64,000 nucleotides of DNA from Chrysomallon squamiferum (Eukaryota > Mollusca > Gastropoda > Neomphalida > Peltospiridae). The stretch's first letter is position 1. Each line of letters begins with the position of its first letter. The position numbers and the translations under genes were made by a program. Where the stretch lies: NCBI GenBank assembly GCA_012295275.1, contig CM022677.1:6139322-6203321 (forward strand). The letters are read 5' to 3'. Of the stretch, positions 11,202-20,486 are shown one piece after another. The notes below the pieces were generated by a model, which searched no databases, had not been told where the DNA came from, and saw only the letters and a program-made list of their open reading frames with translations.

Positions 11202-11337
11202 TGAAAGCAGAATCAGTAACCACCTCTGCTGGAATGTTCTGGAATGTTGAGTTTTCTTTTAAAGGCAGGTGATGTTTTTTTCTGTCAGTTTTATTTCACT
11301 TTTAGTTTCTGGCAAGTTTATATTCTAAGATGAAGCT
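11202..11337 (-). pseudogene. Decayed duplicate of the 10563-10705 exon
   Basis: After a TTTAG acceptor the sequence follows the same path as 10563-10705 (TKSEIKLTE against TKSDIKLTE, and a shared AAAAGAAAACTCAACATT stretch). It has an early TAG, a frameshift in an A run and a missing segment. It shows local exon duplication followed by decay. Confidence 0.65.
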
Positions 11338-11628
11338 AAAACATATTTTAAAAAGCAAATTTGTTACAATTTTGTACAAAATATGTATGCTTACTGACAC
11401 GAGAAGTTTCAGTTAGGATTTGAGATTCAGTTGGGAAATATTTTACCTGGTAAGTCGAGGTACCATTGTATTAGAAAAATATTTTTAGTTGCTTGTTCAA
11501 AAGGTGTCACTTCACATTGCATAAAAAAACAGGGTTTCTTTTTCAATATCTGTATAGTTAGTTACTTTTAAGATATTAAAAACTAGTAAAAAAACCATAC
11601 TGTGTATGTTCTTAAATAAAATATATCT

Positions 11629-11815
11629 GTAAACTCGACATCTTCCATCATCTCAATGAAGCAGAAATCGAGCCTCATCACTAAACCAGACAGTTCTCCA
11701 TCATAATTGAGGCCAGACTCTGTGCACTAGACACCACTGACATCGTAGTTGACAATGCTGTTGACTCAAAACCACTTTTCTTACAGGCTGTCTGGCTCAA
11801 ATACCTGCCTCGCAT
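11629..11815 (-). pseudogene. Tc1-like transposase fragment
   Basis: In one minus-strand frame this reads RKVVLSQQHCQLRCQWCLVH, then WFSDEARFLLH, a stop, and DDGRCRVY. The Trp-x-x-Val-x-Phe-Ser-Asp-Glu-x-Arg-Phe block and the following DGR-x-R-V-(Y/W) are the signature around the second catalytic Asp of Tc1/mariner DDE transposases. In-frame stops and the loss of both flanks show a dead relic. Terminal repeats were not found. It sits in an intron-sized gap between minus-strand exons. Confidence 0.8.
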
Positions 11816-11821
11816 TTGTAG

Positions 11822-11837
11822 TAACACAGTAGTAGTT

Positions 11838-11870
<33 letters not shown>
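11822..11870. repeat. (GTA)n microsatellite
   Basis: Tandem AGT/GTA trinucleotides beside the Tc1-like relic. Confidence 0.95.
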
Positions 11871-11970
11871 TAGAAGATACAGTTAGTAATATTTATACGT
11901 TACAATGAACAGTAAGATAAGAGATTATTTAAAAACAAATATTAAGTAAAAAAGCTGAGATCTGCTGAGG

Positions 11971-12051
11971 TCAGTTCTTTGCTATTTCCATTTTACACTT
12001 GTCCACTGCCAGAAACAGGAACTCTTTAAAATGTGGCATCAGGGACTCCAG
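11971..12051 (-). CDS. Candidate terminal exon, function unknown
   Basis: A TTTACAG acceptor precedes base 12051. The 81-bp exon encodes LESLMPHFKEFLFLAVDKC then KMEIAKN and a TGA at 11971. The peptide is amphipathic and helical. The upstream intron is an AAAC/AAAT repeat that opens misleading longer frames. It could end the ankyrin-type gene to the right or be a separate remnant. Confidence 0.4.
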   Translation of the reverse strand: MESLMPHFKEFLFLAVDKCKMEIAKN

Positions 12052-12055
12052 CTGT

Positions 12056-12250
12056 AAATAAATATATAAATAAATAACAAGAAACAAGTAAGCAAACAAA
12101 CAAATAAATAAATAAGTAAACAAACAAGCAAATAAACAAATAAATAAAAAAACAAACAAGTAAGCAAATAAACAAATAAACAAACAAACAAACAAACAAA
12201 CAAATAAATAAGTAAATAAATAAATAAATAATAAATAAATAAATAAATAT
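12056..12250. repeat. (AAAT)/(AAAC) tetranucleotide repeat
   Basis: Imperfect AAAT, AAAC and AAGT tetranucleotides. Minus-strand frames rich in Leu, Phe, Tyr and Cys across it are artefacts. Confidence 0.95.
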
Positions 12251-12259
12251 GCAGTGATA

Positions 12260-13272
12260 GAAAACAGGTAGAATTCCATTGAAGAAAAATGGTGGGGTCA
12301 GATATAAACCAATCCATTTTTATTTACTGAACTTAGTTCTGTATGTTGTTTTAAAACAGTTTTGTTAATCTCTGTAATACTATCAGGCACAAGATGTTTT
12401 ATTTTACTAACAGAATTGACATTAATAAAATACTTCATATAAAGTTATTATTAATATATTGTACATATAAAGTTATTAACAAAATATTGTATATAAAGTT
12501 ATTAATAAGATATTGTATGTATAAAATTACTAATAAAACTGATATAAAATTACTTACTACAGTAGAACATTTTACAATGGAGAACTTGAAATGTCTGATG
12601 TTCTTATTGAACTCGGAGAGTCCCTTTTTTTACTTGAAATGAGTCTAAACAGTCTAAATATTTTCTGTATACTTCCATGTTTTTTCAGTTGGATTCTTTT
12701 TCTTTGTTTTTATTTTGCTGTTGTTCTATCTTAATTAATATCAGTTGTATAACAGTTGGTATAAATAGAATATCCAAATTACTTTTTATTTGTTTGGTTT
12801 TTTTTGCTATCCAGTCTTACTAATAAAGTATAAAAAATAGTCTAGATTCCAAGGTTTATTTTATTTGTTTTCTTGCAATCCTGTCTTAATTAATAAGGTA
12901 GAAAAATAATCACTTCTGAATTAACTGAATTATACTGATTAGATAAATTAGTTTTTAAAAAGGTAAATTTAACTCACATTTCATTAACGTAACTCCAAAG
13001 CAATTAATTTGATCTCATTTTAAAATAAGAACAGCTCAAAATGTATTATGAAGTGTTTTTAAACAGAATTCATAAGAAATATTTATATAAAGATATCTAG
13101 TCTTACATGTATTTTAATACTCTACAGTTGTAATAACTCTGTCACTACTTATTATTTCAGTGATGTCATCTTTTTATTTCTTCAAAGTCTCTTAGCAGAT
13201 ATTTAAACATTATGCCATTTACTAGTTAAATAAATGTCATAAACAACATATTATTATCATATAATTATAATT
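12260..13272. other. Non-coding AT-rich DNA
   Basis: An ATAAAGTTATTA-like degenerate repeat occupies 12430-12550. A diverged duplicated segment is possible near 12790-12900. No exon was recognised. Confidence 0.5.
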
Positions 13273-13550
13273 TATTTTATTTCTGTCTGGTATATAAATA
13301 TTAATATCACACATTTACATGTTAAATGAATCTAATACATTAGTTGTATTACTGTCATATATTTTATTAGATCTGGTAAATATTAATATTACACATTTAC
13401 ATGTCACAGAACTGTTAATACCTTGTCCACACACATTAGTTCTATTTCCAGGCCATATTTGACACATCATTCCCTCTATAACCAACTTCCTTTACAAGAC
13501 ATTTCCACATATTGTTCTGCCTTTTCCAGTGCTGAGAAAAAAGCCATACT

Positions 13551-13680
13551 GTGTCTAGAATGTCTGTATCTATTTCAGTTTTTATCAACAAGTCACTCAA
13601 CTGTTTCCCACCATCGTGTAATCCACATTTCATGACAGGGTCAACAACATCTGCAATGTCAATGTACTCTCAGTTCCTCC
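13551..13680 (-). CDS. Candidate exon with a GTATGG donor
   Basis: The frame ahead of an ACA|GTATGG donor reads IDIADVVDPVMKCGLHDGGK then QLSDLLIKTEIDTDILDT. It is conserved in the second copy (28344-28473) with a few substitutions. Upstream, one TGA separates it in the same frame from QRCRDWLSERWRN, and a different frame carries the exon at 13690-13803. Either an intron boundary is missed or the locus is frameshifted in both copies. I do not recognise the family. Confidence 0.4.
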
Positions 13681-13689
13681 ATCTCTCAC

Positions 13690-13803
13690 TCAACCAGTCT
13701 CTACAACGTTGTTTAGGAGATTGGCCTTTATTTCAGACAACTTCTCAATCTCGCATTCATCTGCCTCGAAGGGACATGCATAGTGATATGCTGTTCTCAG
13801 CCT
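13690..13803 (-). CDS. Candidate exon, function unknown
   Basis: A TTGTTTGCAG acceptor precedes base 13803. The frame encodes RLRTAYHYACPFEADECEIE then KLSEIKANLLNNVVETG and ends at a TGA at 13690-13692, next to the exon-like frame at 13551-13680. The second copy (28483-28596) keeps most of it. The two blocks look like one ancestral coding run broken by a frame change shared by both copies. Confidence 0.4.
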   Translation of the reverse strand, partial: RLRTAYHYACPFEADECEIEKLSEIKANLLNNVVETG

Positions 13804-13827
13804 CTGCAAACAATCAGTACTGTAATA

Positions 13828-15160
13828 TTAGTAGTTGTAGTAGTAGTATGTGTGCATGTATATATGTGGTATAGTAGCAGCAGTATTAATAGGTGTAACA
13901 CTAGTATGTATGTGTATGTACATGTATTATATGTGTGTGTGTGTGTGTGTGTGGTAGTAATAGTAGTAGTAGTAGTGATATGCTGTTCTCTGCCTGTGTA
14001 AACACAATCAGTACAGTAATATAGTAGTATCAGTAGTAATAGTTGTGGTAATAGTATGTATGTGTAATAGTATAGTAGTAGTATAGTACTAGTGCCTCTG
14101 TATATATAATGGTAGTGGTAGTATGTGTATGTAGATGTGTATGTACAATCAGTACAGTAATATAGTAGTAGTATCAGTAGTAATAGTTGTGGTAATAGTA
14201 TGTATGTGTAATAGTAGTAGTAGTAGTGATATGCTGTTCTCTGCCTGTGTATACACAATCAGTACAGTAATATAGTAGTAGTATCAGTAGTAATAGTTGT
14301 GGTTATAGTATGTATGTGTAATAGTATAGTAGTAGTATAGTACTAGTGCCTCTGTATATATAATGGTAGTGGTAGTATGTGTATGTAGATGTATATATGT
14401 GTGTGTGTGTGTAGTAGTAGTAGTAATAGTAGTAGTATCAGTAGTAATAGTTGTGGTAATAGTATGTATGTGTAATAGTATAGTAGTAGTAGTGATATGC
14501 TGTTCTCTGCCTGTGTATATCAGTAGTAGTATCAGTATAGTTGTGGTAATAGTAGTAGTATCAGTAGTAATAGTATGTGTGTAGTAGTAGTAGTAATATA
14601 TATATATAGTAGTAGTATAGTACTAGTGCCTCTGTATATATAATGGTAGTATGTATGTATGTATATGTGTGTGTGTGTGTGTGTGTGTAGTAATAGTAGT
14701 ATAGTAATAGTAATAATAGTAGTAGTATCAGTAGTATAGTTGTGGTAATAGTATGTGTGTGTGTAGTATAGTAGTAGTAGTAGTAGTAGTGCCTCTGCCT
14801 GTGTATGTATATATATATAGTAGTATCAGTAGTAATAGTTGTGGTAATAGTGTATGTGTAATAATAGTAGTAGTATGTATGCCTGTGTGTGTGTGTAGAT
14901 GTATATGTGTGTGTGTGTAGTAGTAGTAGTAATAGTAGTAGTATCAGTAGTAATAGTTGTGGTAATAGTATGTATGTGTAATAGTATAGTAGTAGTATAG
15001 TACTAGTGCCTCTGTATATATAATGGTAGTGGTAGTAATAGTTGTAAATATGTGTGTAAGTAGTATATCAGTAAATAGTTAATAGTATATGTGTAATAGT
15101 ATAGTAGTAGTATAGTACTAGTGCCTCTGTATCTATAATGGTAGTGGTAGTAATAGTTGT
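13828..15160. repeat. (GTA)n-rich array with a longer period
   Basis: GTA trinucleotides are interleaved with recurring blocks such as GTGATATGCTGTTCTCTGCC, TACTAGTGCCTCTGTATATA and CAGTAGTAATAGTTGTGG. These repeat every 200-300 bp, so the array has a higher-order period. It includes remnants of the exon edge at 13803 (TGATATGCTGTTCTC recurs), so it seems to have grown out of that exon border. Confidence 0.9.
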
Positions 15161-15244
15161 AACAGTATGTGAATATTAAGGATCTGTATACATCAAGATT
15201 ATACATTATAAAAATGAATTCAAACAATCAGCTTTCATTAAGTC

Positions 15245-15247
<3 letters not shown>

Positions 15248-15290
<43 letters not shown>
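15248..15290. repeat. (GT)n microsatellite
   Basis: About 20 GT units. Around it (15300-15490) lies AT-rich DNA with repeated ATTACATCAATT-like words. Confidence 0.95.
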
Positions 15291-15291
<1 letters not shown>

Positions 15292-15618
15292 CATATTCAG
15301 TTATAGTTATTATTTTATAAAATACTACTCCTTCAAATAGTATTTCTTACATAATATCAATTCACATCAACTCATACTGCATTAATTTAAATCAATTTAA
15401 ATCAGTTTACATTACACATCAATTCATATTACATCAATTTAATTAATTTGCATTACATTAATTCACATCAATTCACATTAATACCCATAAGAAATCATCT
15501 GTTAGTAGAAAAAATTAGATGCAGAGAAACCAAATTTTGAGAGAAAGACTGGACAGAGAAACTGTCTTAGAAGAAAAGATTTCAGAAACAAGAGATAAAT
15601 AAAAGTCTAAACACTGAC

Positions 15619-15694
15619 CTGAAATGTTGGCAGCCATTTTGTAAACTGTAATACCTCATCAGTCTCACTGCCTCATGCACAGATGTACACGTCT
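15619..15694 (-). CDS. Candidate exon, function unknown
   Basis: A TTTATTACAG acceptor precedes base 15694, and TTCAG|GTCAGTG is a good donor. One frame is open: TCTSVHEAVRLMRYYSLQNG then CQHFR. The second copy at 28879-28954 keeps the frame, but the base before the donor has changed from G to T. It belongs to the same minus-strand series as the ankyrin exons, although splice phases to its neighbours were not reconciled. Confidence 0.45.
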
Positions 15695-15699
15695 CTGTA

Positions 15700-15792
15700 A
15701 TAAATGAATAAATATATAAATATATATATATATCTGAATACACACACACACACACACGCATGCATAGATGTACACGTCTCTGTAATAAATAA

Positions 15793-15833
<41 letters not shown>

Positions 15834-16039
15834 TATATACACACACACACACATGCATAGATGTACATGTCTGTGAAAATAAATAAATATATATATATAT
15901 ATATATATGAATATACACACACACACACAAAATAAATAAATTGAATATACACACACACATAACATACATTGATGTACGTGAATATGTATGTAAATATATA
16001 TATGTATATACATATATATATATATTTATATATCTAAAT

Positions 16040-16071
<32 letters not shown>

Positions 16072-16150
16072 ATGCAGACATGCGTGAAGACACACAGATG
16101 CATGCTCACACACACATGCTGATATGTACACACAAACACACACACATACA
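15700..16150. repeat. TA/CA-rich repeat with copies of an exon edge
   Basis: Alternating TA and CA runs interspersed with recurring words (GATGTACACGTCTCTGTAAT, TGCATAGATGTACA). The words copy the 5' edge of the exon at 15619-15694, so the array expanded from the acceptor region. Three degenerate repeats are seen. Only one remains in the second copy. Confidence 0.85.
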
Positions 16151-16261
16151 TATTATAGTAAACCTATGTTGTACTGGATGTTGAAACAATCATAACCATC
16201 AACAGTTAATTGTTGTAACAACCAATCTCCTCATGATGTGTACAAAGTACTGTTAAAAATA

Positions 16262-16496
16262 CAACATTCAGCTAAGTGATAAAACTACAACATTCAGCTA
16301 AGTGATAAAACTACAACATTCAGCTAAGTGATAAAACTACAACATTCAGCTAAGTGATAAAACTACAACATTCAGCTAAGTGATAAAACTACAACATTCA
16401 GCTAAGTGATAAAACTACAGCATTCAGCTAAGTGATAAAACTACAACATTCAGCTAAGTGATAAAACTACAACATTCAGCTAAGTGATAAAACTAC
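16262..16496. repeat. 26-bp minisatellite, nine units
   Basis: Nine near-perfect copies of CATTCAGCTAAGTGATAAAA plus CTACAA. The duplicate at 29269-29345 has three units. Confidence 0.95.
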
Positions 16497-16737
16497 AGAT
16501 GTATTCATTTCATCTGTTAAATACAGATCATTAATAAACATCTCTGTAGTTTGTTCACTAAACTTCTTTGTAAGTTATATTATTTGTATGTGTCTGTATG
16601 TATATATGTATGCAAATGTGTAAATGTGTGTCTGTATGTAAATATGTATGTGAATGTGTGTATCTTTATGTTTTTGTGTGTGTCTGTGTGTGTTTGCATG
16701 TGTATGTGTGTTTGTGTGTGTGTTTATGTTTACTCAC

Positions 16738-16809
16738 TTTGTCTAACAAATCTAAAACATCTCTTCTTCTTAAAAATCTGGCAACATCTTTCACAGTAAC
16801 TCCTCTGAC
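16738..16809 (-). CDS. Ankyrin-repeat exon
   Basis: A CAAACAG acceptor precedes base 16809, and GACAAA|GTGAGT is a strong donor. The 72-bp, phase 0-0 exon encodes 24 residues: VRGVTVKDVARFLRRRDVLD then LLDK. Joined in phase to the exon ending at 17678 (HPDFSLKDQ), it gives a run with the ankyrin pattern: an Asp, a Gly-x-Thr turn, x-D-x-A, and a final Val-x-x-Leu-Leu helix. The second copy (29586-29657) encodes the same peptide. Ankyrin repeats are protein-binding modules, so the partner cannot be told from this fragment. Confidence 0.65.
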
Positions 16810-17344
16810 CTGTTTGTATGAAAAAATAATTATTTTATAATTATACTTCTTTTGTACATACATACATACATACATATATATATATAAACATACATACTTG
16901 TTGTGTGTGTGTGTGTGTGTGTGTTCTATTATTTATTTTATTTGAAGTATTTAAAAGTTCTTACTTCATCCTGTTCTTCAACATGAACTCAACACATCAA
17001 GAGACAGTTTGCCATTTGTCTTATCAAGAGAAAATATTGTCACATTTCTTTCTCTCTCTAAAACATAAATACAATTATAATGAATAAATACTGTCTTAGA
17101 AAGACAGAAAATATAATTTTGATCTGAAATGTATGAATATTGTGTTGAATGGTTTATATAGTATAGTTATCTAGACCTGATGTATTTTCTAGGATTTTCT
17201 CTGGAATGTTTAATTATGTGTACATCATGAATAGGAAGCACATTCCAATATCTTTCTATAATGGAGTCAGAAATAGTCTAATGTGATTTGATTCTGTGAC
17301 TATCGACACTTCAAACACTGAGTAGTGAGAAATATAATCCTACT

Positions 17345-17620
17345 GAAAACACAGCAGTCAGTTTAATTCATAGTTCACAGTTTTCTCTTTATTTCAGTGA
17401 TTTAACACTGTGAAAAGCACTAACAAATAAAACAGTAGTCAGATTAATTCATAGTTCACAGTTTTCTCTTTATTTCAGTGATTTAACACTGTGAAAAGCT
17501 GACTAACAAGTAAAACAGTAGTCAGATTAATTCATAGTTCACAGTTTTCTCTTTATTTCAGTGATTTAACACTGTGAAACAAAAGATTTGATAAGCAAGC
17601 TGACTAACAAGTAAACCAGT
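17345..17620. repeat. 84-bp tandem repeat, three units
   Basis: Units of about 84 bp contain CATAGTTCACAGTTTTCTCT, then TTATTTCAGTGATTTAACAC and a GCTGACTAACAAGTAAAACA tail. The duplicate at 30190-30610 has five units. Confidence 0.9.
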
Positions 17621-17677
17621 AGTTAAATAGTTTACAGTTTGGTTTTGTCACAGTCCACTGTATAATGATAGGCTCGC

Positions 17678-17768
17678 CTGGTCTTTGAGACTGAAATCTG
17701 GGTGACTTTGTAGAATCTTCCACATTAGCTGGAGTCTTCGTGTTGAAAACACTGCAAAACAAAGATCC
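17678..17768 (-). CDS. Ankyrin-repeat exon with a GC donor
   Basis: Two acceptors are possible: TTACATTACAG before 17768 or TTTTGCAG before 17751. The shared frame encodes FSTRRLQLMWKILQSHPDFS then LKDQ, ending in phase 0 and joining the exon at 16738-16809 to complete an ankyrin-like unit. The donor here reads CAG|GCGAGC, whereas the second copy (30673) has CAG|GTGAGC. GC donors are a known minor class, so this copy may still splice, but less efficiently. Confidence 0.55.
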
Positions 17769-17969
17769 CTGTAATGTAAGAAATATAAAATGATTTAAAC
17801 ATTTTCACATGAGCAAGTCCTTGATTGTCATCTTAACTTTTGTTATTAATATAACTACTTATAAACAAACATGTTAATAACGTTATAATAAAATTTTGAA
17901 ACAATTTGAAACACTAATATTTAATGTTCAAACTAATTCAAAATGGTAAAATTGTTATAATTAGATTAC

Positions 17970-18040
17970 CCAGAAGTATTTGCTGACATCAACACTGGCA
18001 TCACACACCAATATTGAAGTGTAGTTGTACATCAAGAATT
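17970..18040 (-). CDS. Candidate exon of the ankyrin-type gene
   Basis: A CTTTTTTAG acceptor precedes base 18040, and a TGG|GTAATC donor follows. The open frame reads FLMYNYTSILVCDASVDVSK then YFW. It resembles the second half of an ankyrin unit (a leucine/valine helix followed by an Asp-rich loop). Its outgoing phase does not fit the next exon directly, so another exon or a defect may intervene. This is the first exon to the right of the direct duplication and has no copy near 30.9 kb. Confidence 0.4.
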
Positions 18041-18530
18041 CTAAAAAAGAAATAGAACCATTAATATAGAGCTTATATTAGTTTACTAATGGTAAAATCT
18101 AGTATGTGTGGATATTGAGAATTCTGCAATAAGAAATAGTGCAGTTATCTTATTCTTGATGTAAGTACAGAGATCAGTATTTCTAAATTATTAAAGAATC
18201 TTTCTTTTTTTTTCTTTTTCCTTTTTTGTTGGTTTTTTAATTCATGCTATACAGAATATATGTTTACAAATCCAGTTTTCTAAATAACATCTAAGTCAAT
18301 TACAGTGTATGGACACTGATTTTATAAAATACAGAATCATTAATTTAAACTATTACAAAGATTTAAACTTACAATGTTTAGCATGATTAATTAATCCAAC
18401 ATTGTGTAAAAAGTGTGAGGTAAAAATAATGATTATAATTACTACTAATATAATTTCATCTCTAGACAATTATTTATAATGAAATTATATATATAATTTT
18501 GAGAGATAAAGCAATATTACTTTATATTAC

Positions 18531-18620
18531 CTTGTTAAGGAAATTCATAATACAGTTTGACCTCAATAGGGCCTCCTGCACTTTCTGATAATTAATCTCT
18601 AGAACACCATAAATTAAATC
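18531..18620 (-). CDS. Candidate exon of the ankyrin-type gene
   Basis: A TTTAATTTCAG acceptor precedes base 18620, and AACAAG|GTAATA is a good donor. The 90-bp, phase 0-0 exon encodes 30 residues: DLIYGVLEINYQKVQEALLR then SNCIMNFLNK. A helix of the type seen in ankyrin units is plausible (YQKVQEALLRSNC). Confidence 0.5.
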
Positions 18621-18671
18621 CTGAAATTAAAATTAAGAATTAAAATAATAATTAATATAAGTTTGTATTCC

Positions 18672-18736
18672 TCTAGAATCCAGACAGTGTCATGGTGTCT
18701 GAGAGCTGCAGCATACTGCCAAAGTGTGTGATCATC
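18672..18736 (-). CDS. Candidate ankyrin-type exon
   Basis: A TATTTGCAG acceptor precedes base 18736. The frame reads DDHTLWQYAAALRHHDTVWI then LEEY, which fits the ankyrin core (x-T-x-L-x-x-A-A, then H-x-x-V-x-x-L). No clean donor follows, so the 3' limit is approximate. Confidence 0.45.
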
Positions 18737-18999
18737 CTGCAAATACAGCAACAGAATCACAGTTACCATAGTAACCACTTCTTACAGTGACTTTCTCATC
18801 CTACAAGTAAATACATTCTCAATACAGGTAAACACTCATCAACATAATCAAGGTATAATGGCAAATGTTGTAATTAAAGGTAACTTAAATGCCATATTTT
18901 GTAAATAGTGAACTAGTACTTGCTTTTAATGTGCAACTCACTGGCCATTTTACCATGCATACAAAAAGACTGTTATTTATGAAATAGTAACATGATCAA

Positions 19000-19090
19000 C
19001 AATAACAAGAAGTAATTATAACAATAACAATAATAATAATAAAAAATAATAATAAAAAAATAATAAAAAAATAATAATAATAATAGTAAA
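19000..19090. repeat. (AAT)n-rich tract
   Basis: Imperfect AAT and AAC trinucleotides beside the candidate exon at 19093-19174. Confidence 0.9.
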
Positions 19091-19092
19091 AC

Positions 19093-19174
19093 CTTCTTTT
19101 TAATAAAGGGGTTGATGCCAGCAGCCATGAATCTCCAACATGAAGACATTTGTTGTGCAGATCAGTGTTCCAGG
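19093..19174 (-). CDS. Candidate ankyrin-type exon
   Basis: A TTTGATTCAG acceptor precedes base 19174, and GAAG|GTTTTA is a weak donor. The preferred frame reads WNTDLHNKCLHVGDSWLLAS then TPLLKR. The N-T-x-L-H start matches the canonical Thr-x-Leu-His of ankyrin units and would follow NICAQNK from the upstream exon, although the incoming phase as drawn differs by one base. Confidence 0.4.
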
Positions 19175-19689
19175 CTGAATCAAACACAAAAACAAAAAAA
19201 GAAAGAAAGAACAAACTAATCCGACAAGTAAGTAGCTAAATAAGTAACAGCAAAGCTATGAATGAAATAAGTAATTAAATAAGCAGAAAACTAAAGTAAG
19301 TAAGAAAGTAAATTAAGTAAATATTTTAGAAAGTATATATAAAAATTAATAATTACCCTCAATGCACCAACTTTTTTTCAATTAAAGAAGAGATTTCTTT
19401 TTTAAATCAGCCATAAATGGAAACTTACATTTTTAAAATTATTATATCTGTCAACAATCAGTAATTTAATTATTTTAATCAAATAATCAAAAATAAATGA
19501 TGTAAAAACAAAAACTCAGTGGATCAAAGTGATATTAACAAAATCACTGCCACAAAACAGAAATAATTCTTACATTTAGAGTTTTTGTTTTGCTTTAATC
19601 ATTTGATTTTTAACATAACTCAGTTTAATAAATCATAACAGAAGATCTGATAATAATAATGACAAAAAAAACACCATTCCCAACACCAT

Positions 19690-19860
19690 CAACAAAAACA
19701 GGAGTAATAATTATAATAATGATGATGATAATGATGATAATAACAATAATGGTAACAATAATAATGATAATGATGATAATGATGTTAACATTAAAATGAT
19801 AATAAAATGATAATAATAACTATAATGATGATGATAATGTAATAACAATGACAATAATAA
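19690..19860. repeat. AAT/ATG trinucleotide-rich intron
   Basis: Imperfect AATAATGATGAT-type repeats between two candidate exons. Confidence 0.9.
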
Positions 19861-19870
19861 AATTGGTTAC

Positions 19871-19958
19871 CTTATTTTGAGCACATATGTTAATTCCTTG
19901 TGCACACAGAATTTGGAAATTATATGGTCTGTATATTGGGTATGTGAATGTTTCCTTT
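19871..19958 (-). CDS. Ankyrin-type exon
   Basis: A TTTTTCAG acceptor precedes base 19958, and AATAAG|GTAACC is the donor. The 88-bp exon encodes KETFTYPIYRPYNFQILCAQ then GINICAQNK. The end, L-C-A-Q-G-I-N-I-C-A-Q-N-K, is the classic ankyrin loop (L-x-x-x-G-A-x-I-N-A-x-N/D). This is the furthest upstream exon recognised in the series on the minus strand. Confidence 0.55.
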
Positions 19959-20039
19959 CTGAAAAACATACATTGTTAAATCTTATCTTAAAACCTAATA
20001 AGGAAATACGCAGTATATAATCTGACTATTTCACCAAAA

Positions 20040-20300
20040 GTTCACTTTAAATGAGAAAATATATGTCAGTGAACACACACAAACAACACATATACACACA
20101 TTATAACATATACATATAACAACACATACATACAGCACATGCACACAACACACAAACAGTTCAGACATACCACAGTGTAAACAGACCCAATTACAAACAC
20201 ATGCTACATTTATATATTAATATGTTCATTACAACACATGAAAATGACATTTTACAAATATATACATTCACATACAGCACTCACACATACAGACACAGAC
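20040..20300. repeat. CA-rich low-complexity tract
   Basis: ACACATACA-like degenerate repeats. A perfect AATT run also occurs at 20461-20486. Confidence 0.85.
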
Positions 20301-20486
20301 TAACACTGCCACAACAAATATTTACAACTACATATTTGTGATAAAATATTTTTGTGATTTTTATACAAAGGTCTAACATTAGAAACACACTTCCAGTTGT
20401 TACAAATGTTTTGCTAACTAATTTATTTAAAAAATAGATTTCACTCTTACCTCAGCCATATTAATTAATTAATTAATTAATTAATT

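Larger units (their letters stand above)
13273..17944. repeat. Source copy of a near-identical direct duplication
   Basis: This block recurs at 28066-30943 with only scattered single-base changes. The second copy lacks about 1.55 kb of trinucleotide repeat (roughly 13920-15468) and has fewer 26-bp units but more 84-bp units. Confidence 0.9.

Noticed and set aside
16261-16500. A CRISPR-like array because of nine regular repeats
   Set aside because: The units are contiguous 26-mers with no unique spacers, in a eukaryotic intron.
20445-20460. A start exon ATGGCTGAG|GTAAGAG for the ankyrin gene
   Set aside because: It has a good donor but only three codons, the phase does not fit the exon at 19871-19958, and no other support exists.
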